Source: Paracoccaceae bacterium (GTDB lineage Bacteria > Pseudomonadota > Alphaproteobacteria > Rhodobacterales > Rhodobacteraceae). From it: DNA of 21,668 nucleotides. The notes beneath the pieces are model-generated. The model saw only the letters and a list, made by a program, of their open reading frames with translations, had not been told where the DNA came from and did not search any database. Position 1 is the first letter of the stretch. Each line of letters opens with the position of its first letter. Shown here piece after piece: positions 14,394 to 21,647 of the stretch. The stretch is taken from assembly GCA_027069385.1 (NCBI GenBank), contig JALXER010000074.1:1-21668 (forward strand), read 5' to 3'. The position numbers and the translations under genes were made by a program.

Positions 14394-16562
14394 TCAGGTT
14401 TCAACGCGGTCCGAGGCCCGCAGTTTGCGCCGCCCGATCAGCAGTTGCAGCAGGACAATAACGGTGATCATTGTAACGATCAGCACGGCGGAATAGGCAA
14501 TGGCAATGCCGAATTCGCCGTTCTCAACCCGTCCGACGATAAATGACGTGGCCATGTTGTGCTTGGCCGAGACCAGAAAGATCACCGCGCTGACCGAGGT
14601 TATCGCCCGCACAAAGCTATAGGTCAGCGCCGCCAGAATAGCCGGACCAAGCAACGGGGTGATCACCCGCCGCACGGTGGTAAAGCTATTGGCGCCAAGG
14701 GTAATGCTGGCCTCGTCAAGGCTTTTGTCAAGCTGGCTCATGGCGGCGATACCGCCGCGCACGCCCACGGGCATATTGCGGAACACAAACACGATAATCA
14801 GGATGATACTGGTACCGGTCAGCTCTATCGGGGGGAAGTTGAACGCCAGAATATACGACACCCCGATCACCGTTCCCGGGATGGCAAAGCTGAGCATGGT
14901 GCTGAACTCGAATATGTTCTTGCCGGCGAACTTCTGGCGCACCAGCAGGTAAGCGGTGGCCAACCCCAAAAGCGCGGTTAGCGGTGCGGCAATCGAAGAG
15001 ATGGTCAATGTGGTAAAATAGCTGTCCCACGCCACCCCCGAAAACCGCCAGCCATGCGCCGTATGCTTGATCCCGAAAGCGCGGATATAGTGGTCAAAGG
15101 TAAAGCTGTTATTATAGCCCCACAGCTTCACAAAGCTGCCGAAAATGATCATGCTATAGACCACCGCCGTAAAGGCGGCCCAGGGCAAGGCGGTGGCATA
15201 GCAGGCGGTTTTCACACCTTTGCTTAGCGCCGAATGCCGACCCGAATCGCCCTTGCCGGTAACGGTGGCATAGGATTTCTTGCCCACCCATTGCCGCTGG
15301 ATAATAAATGCGCCCAAGGTCAGCATCAGCAGCGCAATCGACAGAATCGCCGTACCCGAGGCATCGGCCACGGTTCCGACAATAGAGAAATAGATCTCGG
15401 TTGACAGCACGTCGAAATTGCCCCCCAGCACCAGCGGGTTGCCGAAATCCGCCAGGCTCTCGATAAACCCGAGCAAAAAGGCGTTGGCCAGCCCGGGGCG
15501 CATCAGCGGCAGGGAAACATAGCGAAAGGTCTGCCAACGGTTGGCGTTCAGGGTCTGCGAGGCTTCCTCCATGCTTGGCGAAACCCCTTCGACCACGCCG
15601 ATCAGCACCAGAAAGGCGATGGGTGTAAAGGAAAGAACCTGCGCCAGAAACACCCCGTCAAAACCATAAATCCAGCGGGTTTTTTCCACGTCAAACAGGT
15701 CGGCAAACAGGCCTGTGACCGCTCCGGTGCGGCCAAATAACAGGATCAGCGCCAGCCCGATCACGAATGGCGGGGTAACAATGGGAATAACGGTCAGCAG
15801 CCGCAGCAGCTTTTTGGCGCGAAAGTCGGTGCGGGTAAAGATCAGCGCAAAGGAAAGCCCCAGCGCGGTAGAGGTGGCGCCGGTCAGGATCGCCAGCACC
15901 ACCGAATTGATCCCCGGCCCGCAAGAGGTGCCACTCAGGCAGCCAAGCCCCCAGATATCGGAGGAAAACAGCCGGGGTAAAAAGGCGGTCAGGGAAAACC
16001 CGTCGGGTGTTTCGAATGCCCGGATCAGGATATGCACCACGGGGAAAAACACAAACACGCCAACCAGCGCAATGATCAGGCCGATCAGGCCTACCACAAA
16101 GGCGTCTCCCCGCCCTTTCCCCATGCCCGAAATCGCGGTTGTCAGCACAAACAGCAGGGATAGCAGCAAGACAAATGCGCCAGCCCCAAAGCCGAGCTGC
16201 CCGTTCTCCATACCGCCAAAAGCAAAGAAATCGCCAAAGGCCTGAGGCCCGCCGCGCACGATAATCAGCCCTTGCAGCGCGGTCATTATCAGTCCGACCA
16301 ATGCCGCCAGCGCCGTCCAGCGCGACCGTTTGACCGGGTTGTTCATCGTCAGCAGCACGGCGGCAACCAGCAGCGCCACCCCCGCCGGTGCCAGCCAGAA
16401 CCGGCCAAAATTCAGCACCTGAAACAATGCGGACGCCGAGATTTGCTGGCCAAACTGCGAAACCCATTCGAACGACCAGAACCCGCGCTTTAGCGCATAC
16501 CAGGGCAAAACAGCATAGCCGAACAGGCCGATCAGCAGCCAAAGGCCGGTGGTACGTTTCAT
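14394..16562 (-). CDS. Fused double-domain ABC permease (FbpB/AfuB type)
   Basis: A 722-residue inner-membrane protein holding both permease halves of an importer in one chain. It carries two EAA coupling motifs, EEASQTLNANRWQTFRYVSLP near residue 332 and DEASITLGANSFTTVRRVITP near 616, about 284 residues apart. The first 150 residues add roughly four extra hydrophobic segments (5-22, 52-72, 82-101, 125-143), making it longer than simple FbpB proteins of about 500 residues. A stretch with two cysteines (GLGCLSGTSCGPG, 205-217) probably faces the periplasm. It forms the channel for the substrate delivered by the binding protein at 16616 and is driven by the ATPase at 13322. ATG 16562 follows the intercistronic hairpin. 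Confidence 0.9.
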   Translation of the reverse strand: MKRTTGLWLLIGLFGYAVLPWYALKRGFWSFEWVSQFGQQISASALFQVLNFGRFWLAPAGVALLVAAVLLTMNNPVKRSRWTALAALVGLIMTALQGLIIVRGGPQAFGDFFAFGGMENGQLGFGAGAFVLLLSLLFVLTTAISGMGKGRGDAFVVGLIGLIIALVGVFVFFPVVHILIRAFETPDGFSLTAFLPRLFSSDIWGLGCLSGTSCGPGINSVVLAILTGATSTALGLSFALIFTRTDFRAKKLLRLLTVIPIVTPPFVIGLALILLFGRTGAVTGLFADLFDVEKTRWIYGFDGVFLAQVLSFTPIAFLVLIGVVEGVSPSMEEASQTLNANRWQTFRYVSLPLMRPGLANAFLLGFIESLADFGNPLVLGGNFDVLSTEIYFSIVGTVADASGTAILSIALLMLTLGAFIIQRQWVGKKSYATVTGKGDSGRHSALSKGVKTACYATALPWAAFTAVVYSMIIFGSFVKLWGYNNSFTFDHYIRAFGIKHTAHGWRFSGVAWDSYFTTLTISSIAAPLTALLGLATAYLLVRQKFAGKNIFEFSTMLSFAIPGTVIGVSYILAFNFPPIELTGTSIILIIVFVFRNMPVGVRGGIAAMSQLDKSLDEASITLGANSFTTVRRVITPLLGPAILAALTYSFVRAITSVSAVIFLVSAKHNMATSFIVGRVENGEFGIAIAYSAVLIVTMITVIVLLQLLIGRRKLRASDRVET

Positions 16563-16581
16563 GGGAAAATCCTAAAAGTTT

Positions 16582-16605
16582 GGCGCGCGGAAAAGCCCGC
16601 GCGCC
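16582..16605 (-). other. Binding protein-permease intercistronic hairpin
   Basis: GGCGCGCGG at 16582-16590 and CCGCGCGCC at 16597-16605 form a 9-bp GC-only stem with a 6-base loop, between the binding-protein stop and the permease start. On the minus strand it is followed by AAACTTTTAGG, a weak U-tract. Partial termination or 3'-end protection would give more binding protein than permease, as at malE-malF. Confidence 0.6.
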
Positions 16606-16615
16606 ATAGCGGGGG

Positions 16616-17632
16616 TTAGCCCTGCGGTTTCACTTCTTCGTCCCAGCGGGCCAGCAGGCGCGCGCGGGTATCCGAGGAACCATAGGTGCCAAAGTCATAG
16701 TCGATCAGCTTGATCGATTCGACCGCCGGAGCTTCGTCGGGCAGAATGGCATTGCTGTTGGACGGAACGTTATAAACGCCCACTTCGGGCCCGGCCGACT
16801 GCGCATCGGCGCTTAGCACGAAATTGACCCATTGCACGGCTTCGTCAAAGTTTTCCGCACCCTGAATGATGCTGACGCCGCCAACCTCGTAACCGGTGCC
16901 TTCGCAGGGCGATACGATTTCCAGCGGGAAACCGGCCAGTTTCAGCTTGACCATGTCATGTTCAAACCCGATCGAAATACCGGTTTCACCGCGCGCCGCC
17001 GCCTTGGACGGAGCCGAGCCGGATTTGGTATAGGTGTTCACATTGGCACCGATTTCCTGCAGCAGGCTAAAGGCGTCATCCTCGCCAAATACCTGTACCA
17101 GCGTGGCCAGTTCGGTATAGGCGGTGCCCGAGGAATTCGGGTTTGCCACCTGAATTTCGCCCGCATAGGCCGGGTTGGTCAGGTCGCGCCAGCAGGCCGG
17201 CGGCTCTATGCCTTTTTCGGCCAGAATTTCACGGTTATAGGCAATGCCCAACACACCCAGATGAATGCCGATCGTGCGCCCTTCGGAGATTTCAGCAAGG
17301 TTCACGGCCCAGCCCAGCAATTCGGACGTATCCGCGCCCGACGGCTGCGTCAGCCCTTCGGATGCCGCGATCAGATGCGGGTCACCGGTGCCGCCCCACC
17401 ATACGTCAAAGGTCGGGTTGCCTGCTTCGGCACGCACCTGCGCCAGCGTTTCACCGGTGGATTTGCGCACCATCGATACGTCAATGCCGGTGGCGTCTTC
17501 GAAATTGCTGACCATCAGGTCGCACCAGTCCTGCTCGTTTGAGCAAATCACGTTCAGTTCCTGCGCGCCAGCCTGACCCGCCAGTACCGTACTGGCCAGC
17601 AATGCGGCGCCGATAAATGATAGTTTCTTCAT
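16616..17632 (-). CDS. Periplasmic binding protein of the FbpA/AfuA family, probable organophosphate binder
   Basis: A 338-residue secreted binding protein with signal peptide cleavage near AGA-QE (residue 24). Family landmarks are MVRKSTGETLAQVRAE (54-69), WWGGTGDPHL (78-87) and ANPNSSGTAY (163-172). FbpA-type ferric binders use a Tyr-Tyr pair; in the corresponding part here the sequence is IGFEHDMVK (221-229) with no Tyr-Tyr pair. His225-Asp226 and Glu249 occur at spacings matching the His, Asp and Glu that, as I remember, bind hexose phosphate in AfuA. Together with the HAD phosphatase in the operon this favours a phosphorylated sugar. The start ATG 17632 has GGAGG upstream. Divergent from the two-component genes. 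An iron or phosphonate ligand remains possible. Confidence 0.88.
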   Translation of the reverse strand: MKKLSFIGAALLASTVLAGQAGAQELNVICSNEQDWCDLMVSNFEDATGIDVSMVRKSTGETLAQVRAEAGNPTFDVWWGGTGDPHLIAASEGLTQPSGADTSELLGWAVNLAEISEGRTIGIHLGVLGIAYNREILAEKGIEPPACWRDLTNPAYAGEIQVANPNSSGTAYTELATLVQVFGEDDAFSLLQEIGANVNTYTKSGSAPSKAAARGETGISIGFEHDMVKLKLAGFPLEIVSPCEGTGYEVGGVSIIQGAENFDEAVQWVNFVLSADAQSAGPEVGVYNVPSNSNAILPDEAPAVESIKLIDYDFGTYGSSDTRARLLARWDEEVKPQG

Positions 17633-17732
17633 GGTTTCCTCCGTTGGTTATCATTGGCCAACCCTTTTTCGGGCTGCACCCTTATGGGTCAAGCCTACGC
17701 CCGCGCCGCATCAATTGGCGAATCGTGCTCCA

Positions 17733-17771
17733 TTAACAAACCTTCAAGCCAGCGGTATTTATGTTAACAAT
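17733..17771. promoter_or_regulatory. Direct repeat in the divergent promoter region (candidate response-regulator site)
   Basis: TTAACAAACCTTC at 17733-17745 and TTAACAATGTTTC at 17764-17776 match at 10 of 13 positions and are 31 bases apart, about three helical turns. The second also contains the palindrome TGTTAACA. OmpR-type regulators bind direct repeats, so the cluster is a candidate site for the adjacent regulator. The rest of 17633-17890 shows no other clear signal; I found no convincing -35/-10 pair. Confidence 0.35.
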
Positions 17772-17882
17772 GTTTCAGAACCCGCCCGGCATCGCAACTT
17801 TGTAAGCCAAGAATCATTCGCTTAACCCGCAAAATAGTGCATAACTACGGCCATGAGCAGGCAGGAGGGGCCGCACAGGGCC

Positions 17883-17886
17883 GGAG
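17883..17886 (+). promoter_or_regulatory. Ribosome-binding site suggesting a TTG start for the response regulator
   Basis: GGAG is four bases before TTG 17891. The longer GTG reading from 17837 has no ribosome-binding site and adds 18 residues unlike any receiver domain. Confidence 0.4.
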
Positions 17887-17890
17887 TGTT

Positions 17891-18625
17891 TTGAACAACC
17901 CACCATCGGAATACCGGGCAAAAATTGCCGTTATCGATGACGATAGCGATATGCGCCTTGCGCTGGAATCCCTGCTTTTCGAAAACGGGTTCGACCCGAT
18001 CTTGCTGACCGGCAGTCACGATTTTCATGCGCTTGGCCCCGATCCGGCGGTTGATCTTACCCTGATCGATCTGAAACTAAACGGTGAATCCGGCCTGTCG
18101 CTGGCCATGCATATCCGCGAACGCTTTGATCTGCCCATCGTGATGCTGACCGGTGTAGGCGACGAGGTGGACAAAATCGTCGGGCTGGAAACCGGTGCCG
18201 ATGATTACCTGATGAAACCCTTCAACCCGCGTGAGCTAGTCGCCCGTATCCGCGCGGTGCTGCGCCGCTATGGTCGCCAGACTTCGGCTGCCCCGACCCC
18301 GAGCGCGCCTGTCGGCATTGCCTTTGGCGACAAGGTGCTGAACACCGCCGAACGGCAGCTTTACACCCTGTCCGGCGAGGAAATCCCGCTGACCAACGCC
18401 GAATACCGGCTGCTGGAGTACTTTTTGCGCCACCCCGACGACATTATCCCGCGCCCGAAACTGCTGGCTGAACTGGGGTCGGACCTGTCGCAATATGTCG
18501 ATCGCACCATCGATGTGCTGATCCTGCGCCTGCGCCGCAAGATCGAGGCGGTGCCTTCCAAACCGGTGCATTTGCAAACCCGTCGCGGGCAGGGCTATAT
18601 TTTTGTGCTGGGCAAGGGCCGGTGA
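17891..18625 (+). CDS. OmpR-family response regulator
   Basis: A 244-residue two-component regulator. The receiver domain carries the acidic pocket in IAVIDDDSD, phospho-acceptor Asp60 (LIDLKLNG), Thr87 (MLTG) and Lys109 (MKPF). A winged-helix DNA-binding domain fills the second half (LTNAEYRLLEYFLRHP, VDRTIDVLILRLRRKIE, GQGYIF). TTG 17891 is preferred for its upstream GGAG; GTG 17837 (262 residues) is possible. The stop overlaps the kinase start in a GTGA arrangement, so the two are translationally coupled and form a pair. Divergence from the binding-protein gene suggests that it activates that transport operon on detecting the substrate. Confidence 0.9.
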   Translation: MNNPPSEYRAKIAVIDDDSDMRLALESLLFENGFDPILLTGSHDFHALGPDPAVDLTLIDLKLNGESGLSLAMHIRERFDLPIVMLTGVGDEVDKIVGLETGADDYLMKPFNPRELVARIRAVLRRYGRQTSAAPTPSAPVGIAFGDKVLNTAERQLYTLSGEEIPLTNAEYRLLEYFLRHPDDIIPRPKLLAELGSDLSQYVDRTIDVLILRLRRKIEAVPSKPVHLQTRRGQGYIFVLGKGR

Positions 18626-21162
18626 CCCTGCGCTGGCGTCACCCCGATATCCGGGCGCGATTATGGATCGCGCTGGCATTGCTGGCGCTGTCCACCCTGT
18701 TTGTCGGTGGAATCGGCTGGTACGCGCTGGATCGCGCCGATACCCGCTTGCAGGCCCTGCATTCGCGCACGCTGGCCGAGGTCGCCCGGTCTTTACGCCT
18801 GTCCAAGCAATCCTCGGATCTGGCCACAACCGCGCCATATCTGCTTAATCTGCAATCCTCTTATCTGATCCAGAAAGAGGGGCAGGGGCTGGTCGATGCC
18901 CTGGCACCGGTACTGGCCGAATGGCCGACCCGCGCCAGCCGCAACCTGCCCGAGGTCTATGCCTTTGACGGTGAAATCGCGCAGGCGGTACGGCGGATGC
19001 AGGCCGCCATTTCGGACCTTGTGGCCGCCGCCCAGAATCTAAGCGTCGAGCGCGACAAGACCCGCGCTCTCAATGCCGAACTGTTTGCGCTGGAAAACCG
19101 GTTTTTCCGGCAGATGGCGGATGAGGCCACCTCGGGGCCGGACCAGCGCCTGTGGCTGGCCCTGCAAACCGAAACCAACGAGCTGGTCGGGGCCGGTCAC
19201 GCCGGCAGTCTGGTGGGGGTGGGTGAACGGCGGCGGCGGTTTCAACAATTGCGGCGTGATTTCGCCTTTCTGGAAAACTCGCCGGCCCATTGGGACTGGG
19301 CGCAGCGGCTGGACGGGCTGGCCTATGGCGATAACGGGCTGTTCTCGGTGCGCCGCCGCGAGCTGACCCACCAGCTTGACAGCCAGAACGCCCTGTTTCG
19401 CATTCGGTATAACGCGGCGCAAATTTCAAACCTTGCCGCACAATTCGCCATCAACGCCGAGGAATTTCTGTCCAACGAACGCAGCGCCACGGCCACCGCT
19501 ATCAGCTTTGCCAAGGTGCTGATCCTGGTGGCGTTGCTGGCCAGTATCGCCATTGCGCTGATTGCGGCGCTATTTGTGTCGGGCTATGTAACCCGTAATA
19601 TCCACGCCATTTCCGACGCCATGCAGCGCCTTGCCGCCGGAGACCGCGCCACCAAGCTGCGCCTGAAGGTGCGCGATGACGATGAAATCGGCAAGCTGCA
19701 TGCCTCTTTCCGGGTGTTTCGCGCCAACGCCCTGCGGCTGGATCGCAGCCACCGCCAGCTTCACCAGCAAAATGCGCTGTTCGAAAAGATTTTCGCCAAT
19801 ATCTCTGACGGGGTAGCCATTACCGATGACACGGGCGCCCTGACCGCCACCAATCCCAATTTCGAGGCGGTGTTGCGCCCGTCGGACGGTGCGAGCGCCA
19901 TGCCCGATATTGCCGGTTTCTTGCAGTTTACCCCTTTCGCCGGTGCGGGGCTGGATGCCGGTTTTCGCGGCTTTACCGAGGTGACCGGCAGCGACGGGCG
20001 GGTGTTGGAGGTGCGCTGCTCGCGTCTGCCCGATGGCGGCGGGGTCTGGCTGTTTTCGGACGCGACCGAGCGGCGCAAGATGGAAGGCAGGCTACGCCAG
20101 ATCCAGCATATCGAAAGCCTTGGCAAGGTCACCGGCGAAGTGGCGCATGATTTCGGCAATATCCTGTCGGCGGTCTCGGCCAACGTGCATTTGTTGCAGA
20201 CCGGCAGCAAAAAGACCGACCGCGAAACCTTGCTGCAACGTATTTCGAACGCGGTGGATATTGGCGGCTCGCTGACCCAGCGCCTGCTGGCCTTTGCGCG
20301 CAAACAGGCGCTGGCCCCCGAGGTGGTGGAACTGACCGAACTGATCGCCGGTCTTAGCGAGCTGATCCAGATTGGCCTGTCGGACGGGGTCGAACTGGAA
20401 ACCGACCTGTGTAAAACGCCGCTATATGTTCGCGTTGACCCCGGCCAGTTGGAAAGCGCCATCCTGAACCTGTGCCTGAACTCCAATCAGGCGATGACCG
20501 GATCGGGGGTTATTCGCATCAAGGTACAGAAAACAACGGCTGAATCGGCGCAAATCGTGGTCAGCGATAACGGCTGTGGCATGGATGCGCCGGTGCTGGA
20601 CCGGGCGCTGGAACCGTTCTTTACCGCGCGCGCCAATGGCGAGGGAACCGGTCTTGGCCTGTCGATGGTCTATGGGTTTATCAAGCAAACCGGCGGCGAT
20701 ATCCAGATATCCAGCCAGCCGGACAAGGGCACGCAAGTGCAACTGACCCTGCCGCTTTGCGCTCCGGCCCAGTCACCCGTCGCCGCTGCCGCGGGCAAGG
20801 TGCTGCTGATAGAGGACGACCCCGAGGCATTGGGAATTGTCGCCCTGCAATTGCGTTCTATCGGGTTCGAAGTGGTGCGCGCCGCCACCTTCGAGGCAGG
20901 GATGGAGGCGCTGGAAGGCAAGGGCCGCTTTGATGCCATGGTCACCGACCTGCACCTGAACGAAGGGCAGATGGGCTGGGACCTGGTGCGAAAATGCCTG
21001 TCCCGCTGTCCGCTGGCAATGATCGTTATCACCTCGGGGCGGATGCCCATGAACCACCCCTATTCCTCCACGCCGGATTTTCGCGTATCCTGCATTCCCA
21101 AACCGCTTAGCCCCGACCTGCTGACCGAAGCCCTGCTTAAAACTCCCGAACCGGCGTGCTAG
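18622..21162 (+). CDS. Hybrid sensor histidine kinase with PAS and C-terminal receiver domain
   Basis: An 846-residue membrane sensor. Transmembrane helices lie near residues 12-34 and 297-320 and enclose a mostly helical periplasmic sensor of about 260 residues. Then come HAMP (321-375), PAS (385-480), the phospho-acceptor segment GEVAHDFGN with His509, and the ATPase core: N-box NLCLNSNQAM (616-625), DNGCGM (649-654), EPFFTAR (664-670), GTGLGLSM (675-682). A receiver domain ends the protein (EDD 731-733, Asp776, Lys827). The start GTG 18622 overlaps the regulator stop by 4 bases. The long helical sensor and its place beside an AfuA/FbpA-type operon recall TorS/PgtB-like kinases that sense small solutes, sometimes through a binding protein. 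There is no HPt domain, so the receiver may act to tune the kinase. Confidence 0.92.
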   Translation: MTLRWRHPDIRARLWIALALLALSTLFVGGIGWYALDRADTRLQALHSRTLAEVARSLRLSKQSSDLATTAPYLLNLQSSYLIQKEGQGLVDALAPVLAEWPTRASRNLPEVYAFDGEIAQAVRRMQAAISDLVAAAQNLSVERDKTRALNAELFALENRFFRQMADEATSGPDQRLWLALQTETNELVGAGHAGSLVGVGERRRRFQQLRRDFAFLENSPAHWDWAQRLDGLAYGDNGLFSVRRRELTHQLDSQNALFRIRYNAAQISNLAAQFAINAEEFLSNERSATATAISFAKVLILVALLASIAIALIAALFVSGYVTRNIHAISDAMQRLAAGDRATKLRLKVRDDDEIGKLHASFRVFRANALRLDRSHRQLHQQNALFEKIFANISDGVAITDDTGALTATNPNFEAVLRPSDGASAMPDIAGFLQFTPFAGAGLDAGFRGFTEVTGSDGRVLEVRCSRLPDGGGVWLFSDATERRKMEGRLRQIQHIESLGKVTGEVAHDFGNILSAVSANVHLLQTGSKKTDRETLLQRISNAVDIGGSLTQRLLAFARKQALAPEVVELTELIAGLSELIQIGLSDGVELETDLCKTPLYVRVDPGQLESAILNLCLNSNQAMTGSGVIRIKVQKTTAESAQIVVSDNGCGMDAPVLDRALEPFFTARANGEGTGLGLSMVYGFIKQTGGDIQISSQPDKGTQVQLTLPLCAPAQSPVAAAAGKVLLIEDDPEALGIVALQLRSIGFEVVRAATFEAGMEALEGKGRFDAMVTDLHLNEGQMGWDLVRKCLSRCPLAMIVITSGRMPMNHPYSSTPDFRVSCIPKPLSPDLLTEALLKTPEPAC

Positions 21163-21178
21163 GGTCGGAACAAATATC

Positions 21179-21184
21179 AGGAGG
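21179..21184 (+). promoter_or_regulatory. Strong ribosome-binding site fixing a TTG start
   Basis: AGGAGG lies seven bases before TTG 21192. It is the best ribosome-binding site in this part of the window and places the start there rather than at the GTG 21156 inside the kinase gene. Confidence 0.75.
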
Positions 21185-21191
21185 CAACCAA

Positions 21192-21581
21192 TTGGAAGAC
21201 CGGATCAAAGCAGTTTTTGACGGGTTCGCCCAACCGGAACGGGCGCACCTGTTGACCCTTCGAAGCCTGATCTTCGACCTTGCAACCGAACCCGTGGACG
21301 AAAGCCTGAAATGGGGCCAACCGAGCTATGCGACCCCGTCCGGATCGCCGATCCGGCTGGGGGTGCCAAAATCGGGCGGCTATGCGATATACTGCCATTG
21401 CGCTACTACTCTGATCGGGGATTTTGCTGCCCTGTTTGGCAAAGACTTTCGCTATGAAGGCAACCGCGCCGTGCTGCTCGACGGCCCGCCGGATCTGGAA
21501 AAACTGACCCTGCTGATCACCGCCGCCCAATCCTATCACGCCAAACCCCCTCTGGTCCCTCTGCGCCCTCGGGGAGCCTAA
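21192..21581 (+). CDS. DUF1801 domain-containing protein
   Basis: A 129-residue soluble protein. The pattern ESLKWGQPSYATP, SPIRLGVPKSGGYAIYCHCATTLIGDFAALFG and FRYEGNRAVLL is typical of DUF1801 proteins, which have a small YdhG-like fold and no established function. The start TTG 21192 follows a perfect AGGAGG. It begins 29 bases after the kinase stop on the same strand and could be co-transcribed, but a functional link to the two-component system is not suggested by the family. Two hairpins follow its stop. Confidence 0.85.
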   Translation: MEDRIKAVFDGFAQPERAHLLTLRSLIFDLATEPVDESLKWGQPSYATPSGSPIRLGVPKSGGYAIYCHCATTLIGDFAALFGKDFRYEGNRAVLLDGPPDLEKLTLLITAAQSYHAKPPLVPLRPRGA

Positions 21582-21602
21582 AGGCCCCCCTCTGCCACAG
21601 AG

Positions 21603-21647
21603 CCTTCCCGAACGGGAAGGGCGGCTTTGAAGCAAGCTTCAAAGCCG
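21603..21647. terminator. Two tandem perfect hairpins after the DUF1801 gene
   Basis: Hairpin 1 is CCTTCCCG-AA-CGGGAAGG (21603-21620). Hairpin 2 has 12-base arms around AA (21622-21633 and 21636-21647; core GGCTTTGAAGC / GCTTCAAAGCC). They start 22 bases after the DUF1801 stop and probably end the transcript, possibly from both directions. No T-run follows, so intrinsic termination is not certain. The last 21 bases of the window show nothing I can assign. Confidence 0.5.

Noticed and set aside
15691..16542. A 283-codon minus-strand open frame in another phase of the fused permease gene
   Set aside because: Same-strand frame shadow; the permease frame has the hydrophobic helices and EAA motifs.
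13322..17632. Plain annotation as an iron(III) uptake operon
   Set aside because: Family membership alone suggests it, but the Tyr-Tyr iron ligands were not found in the expected place and a sugar-phosphatase-type gene is coupled to the operon; kept only as an alternative.
17678..17689. ACCCTTATGGGT as an operator or terminator stem upstream of the binding-protein gene
   Set aside because: Only four base pairs per arm match; expected by chance in a sequence this long.
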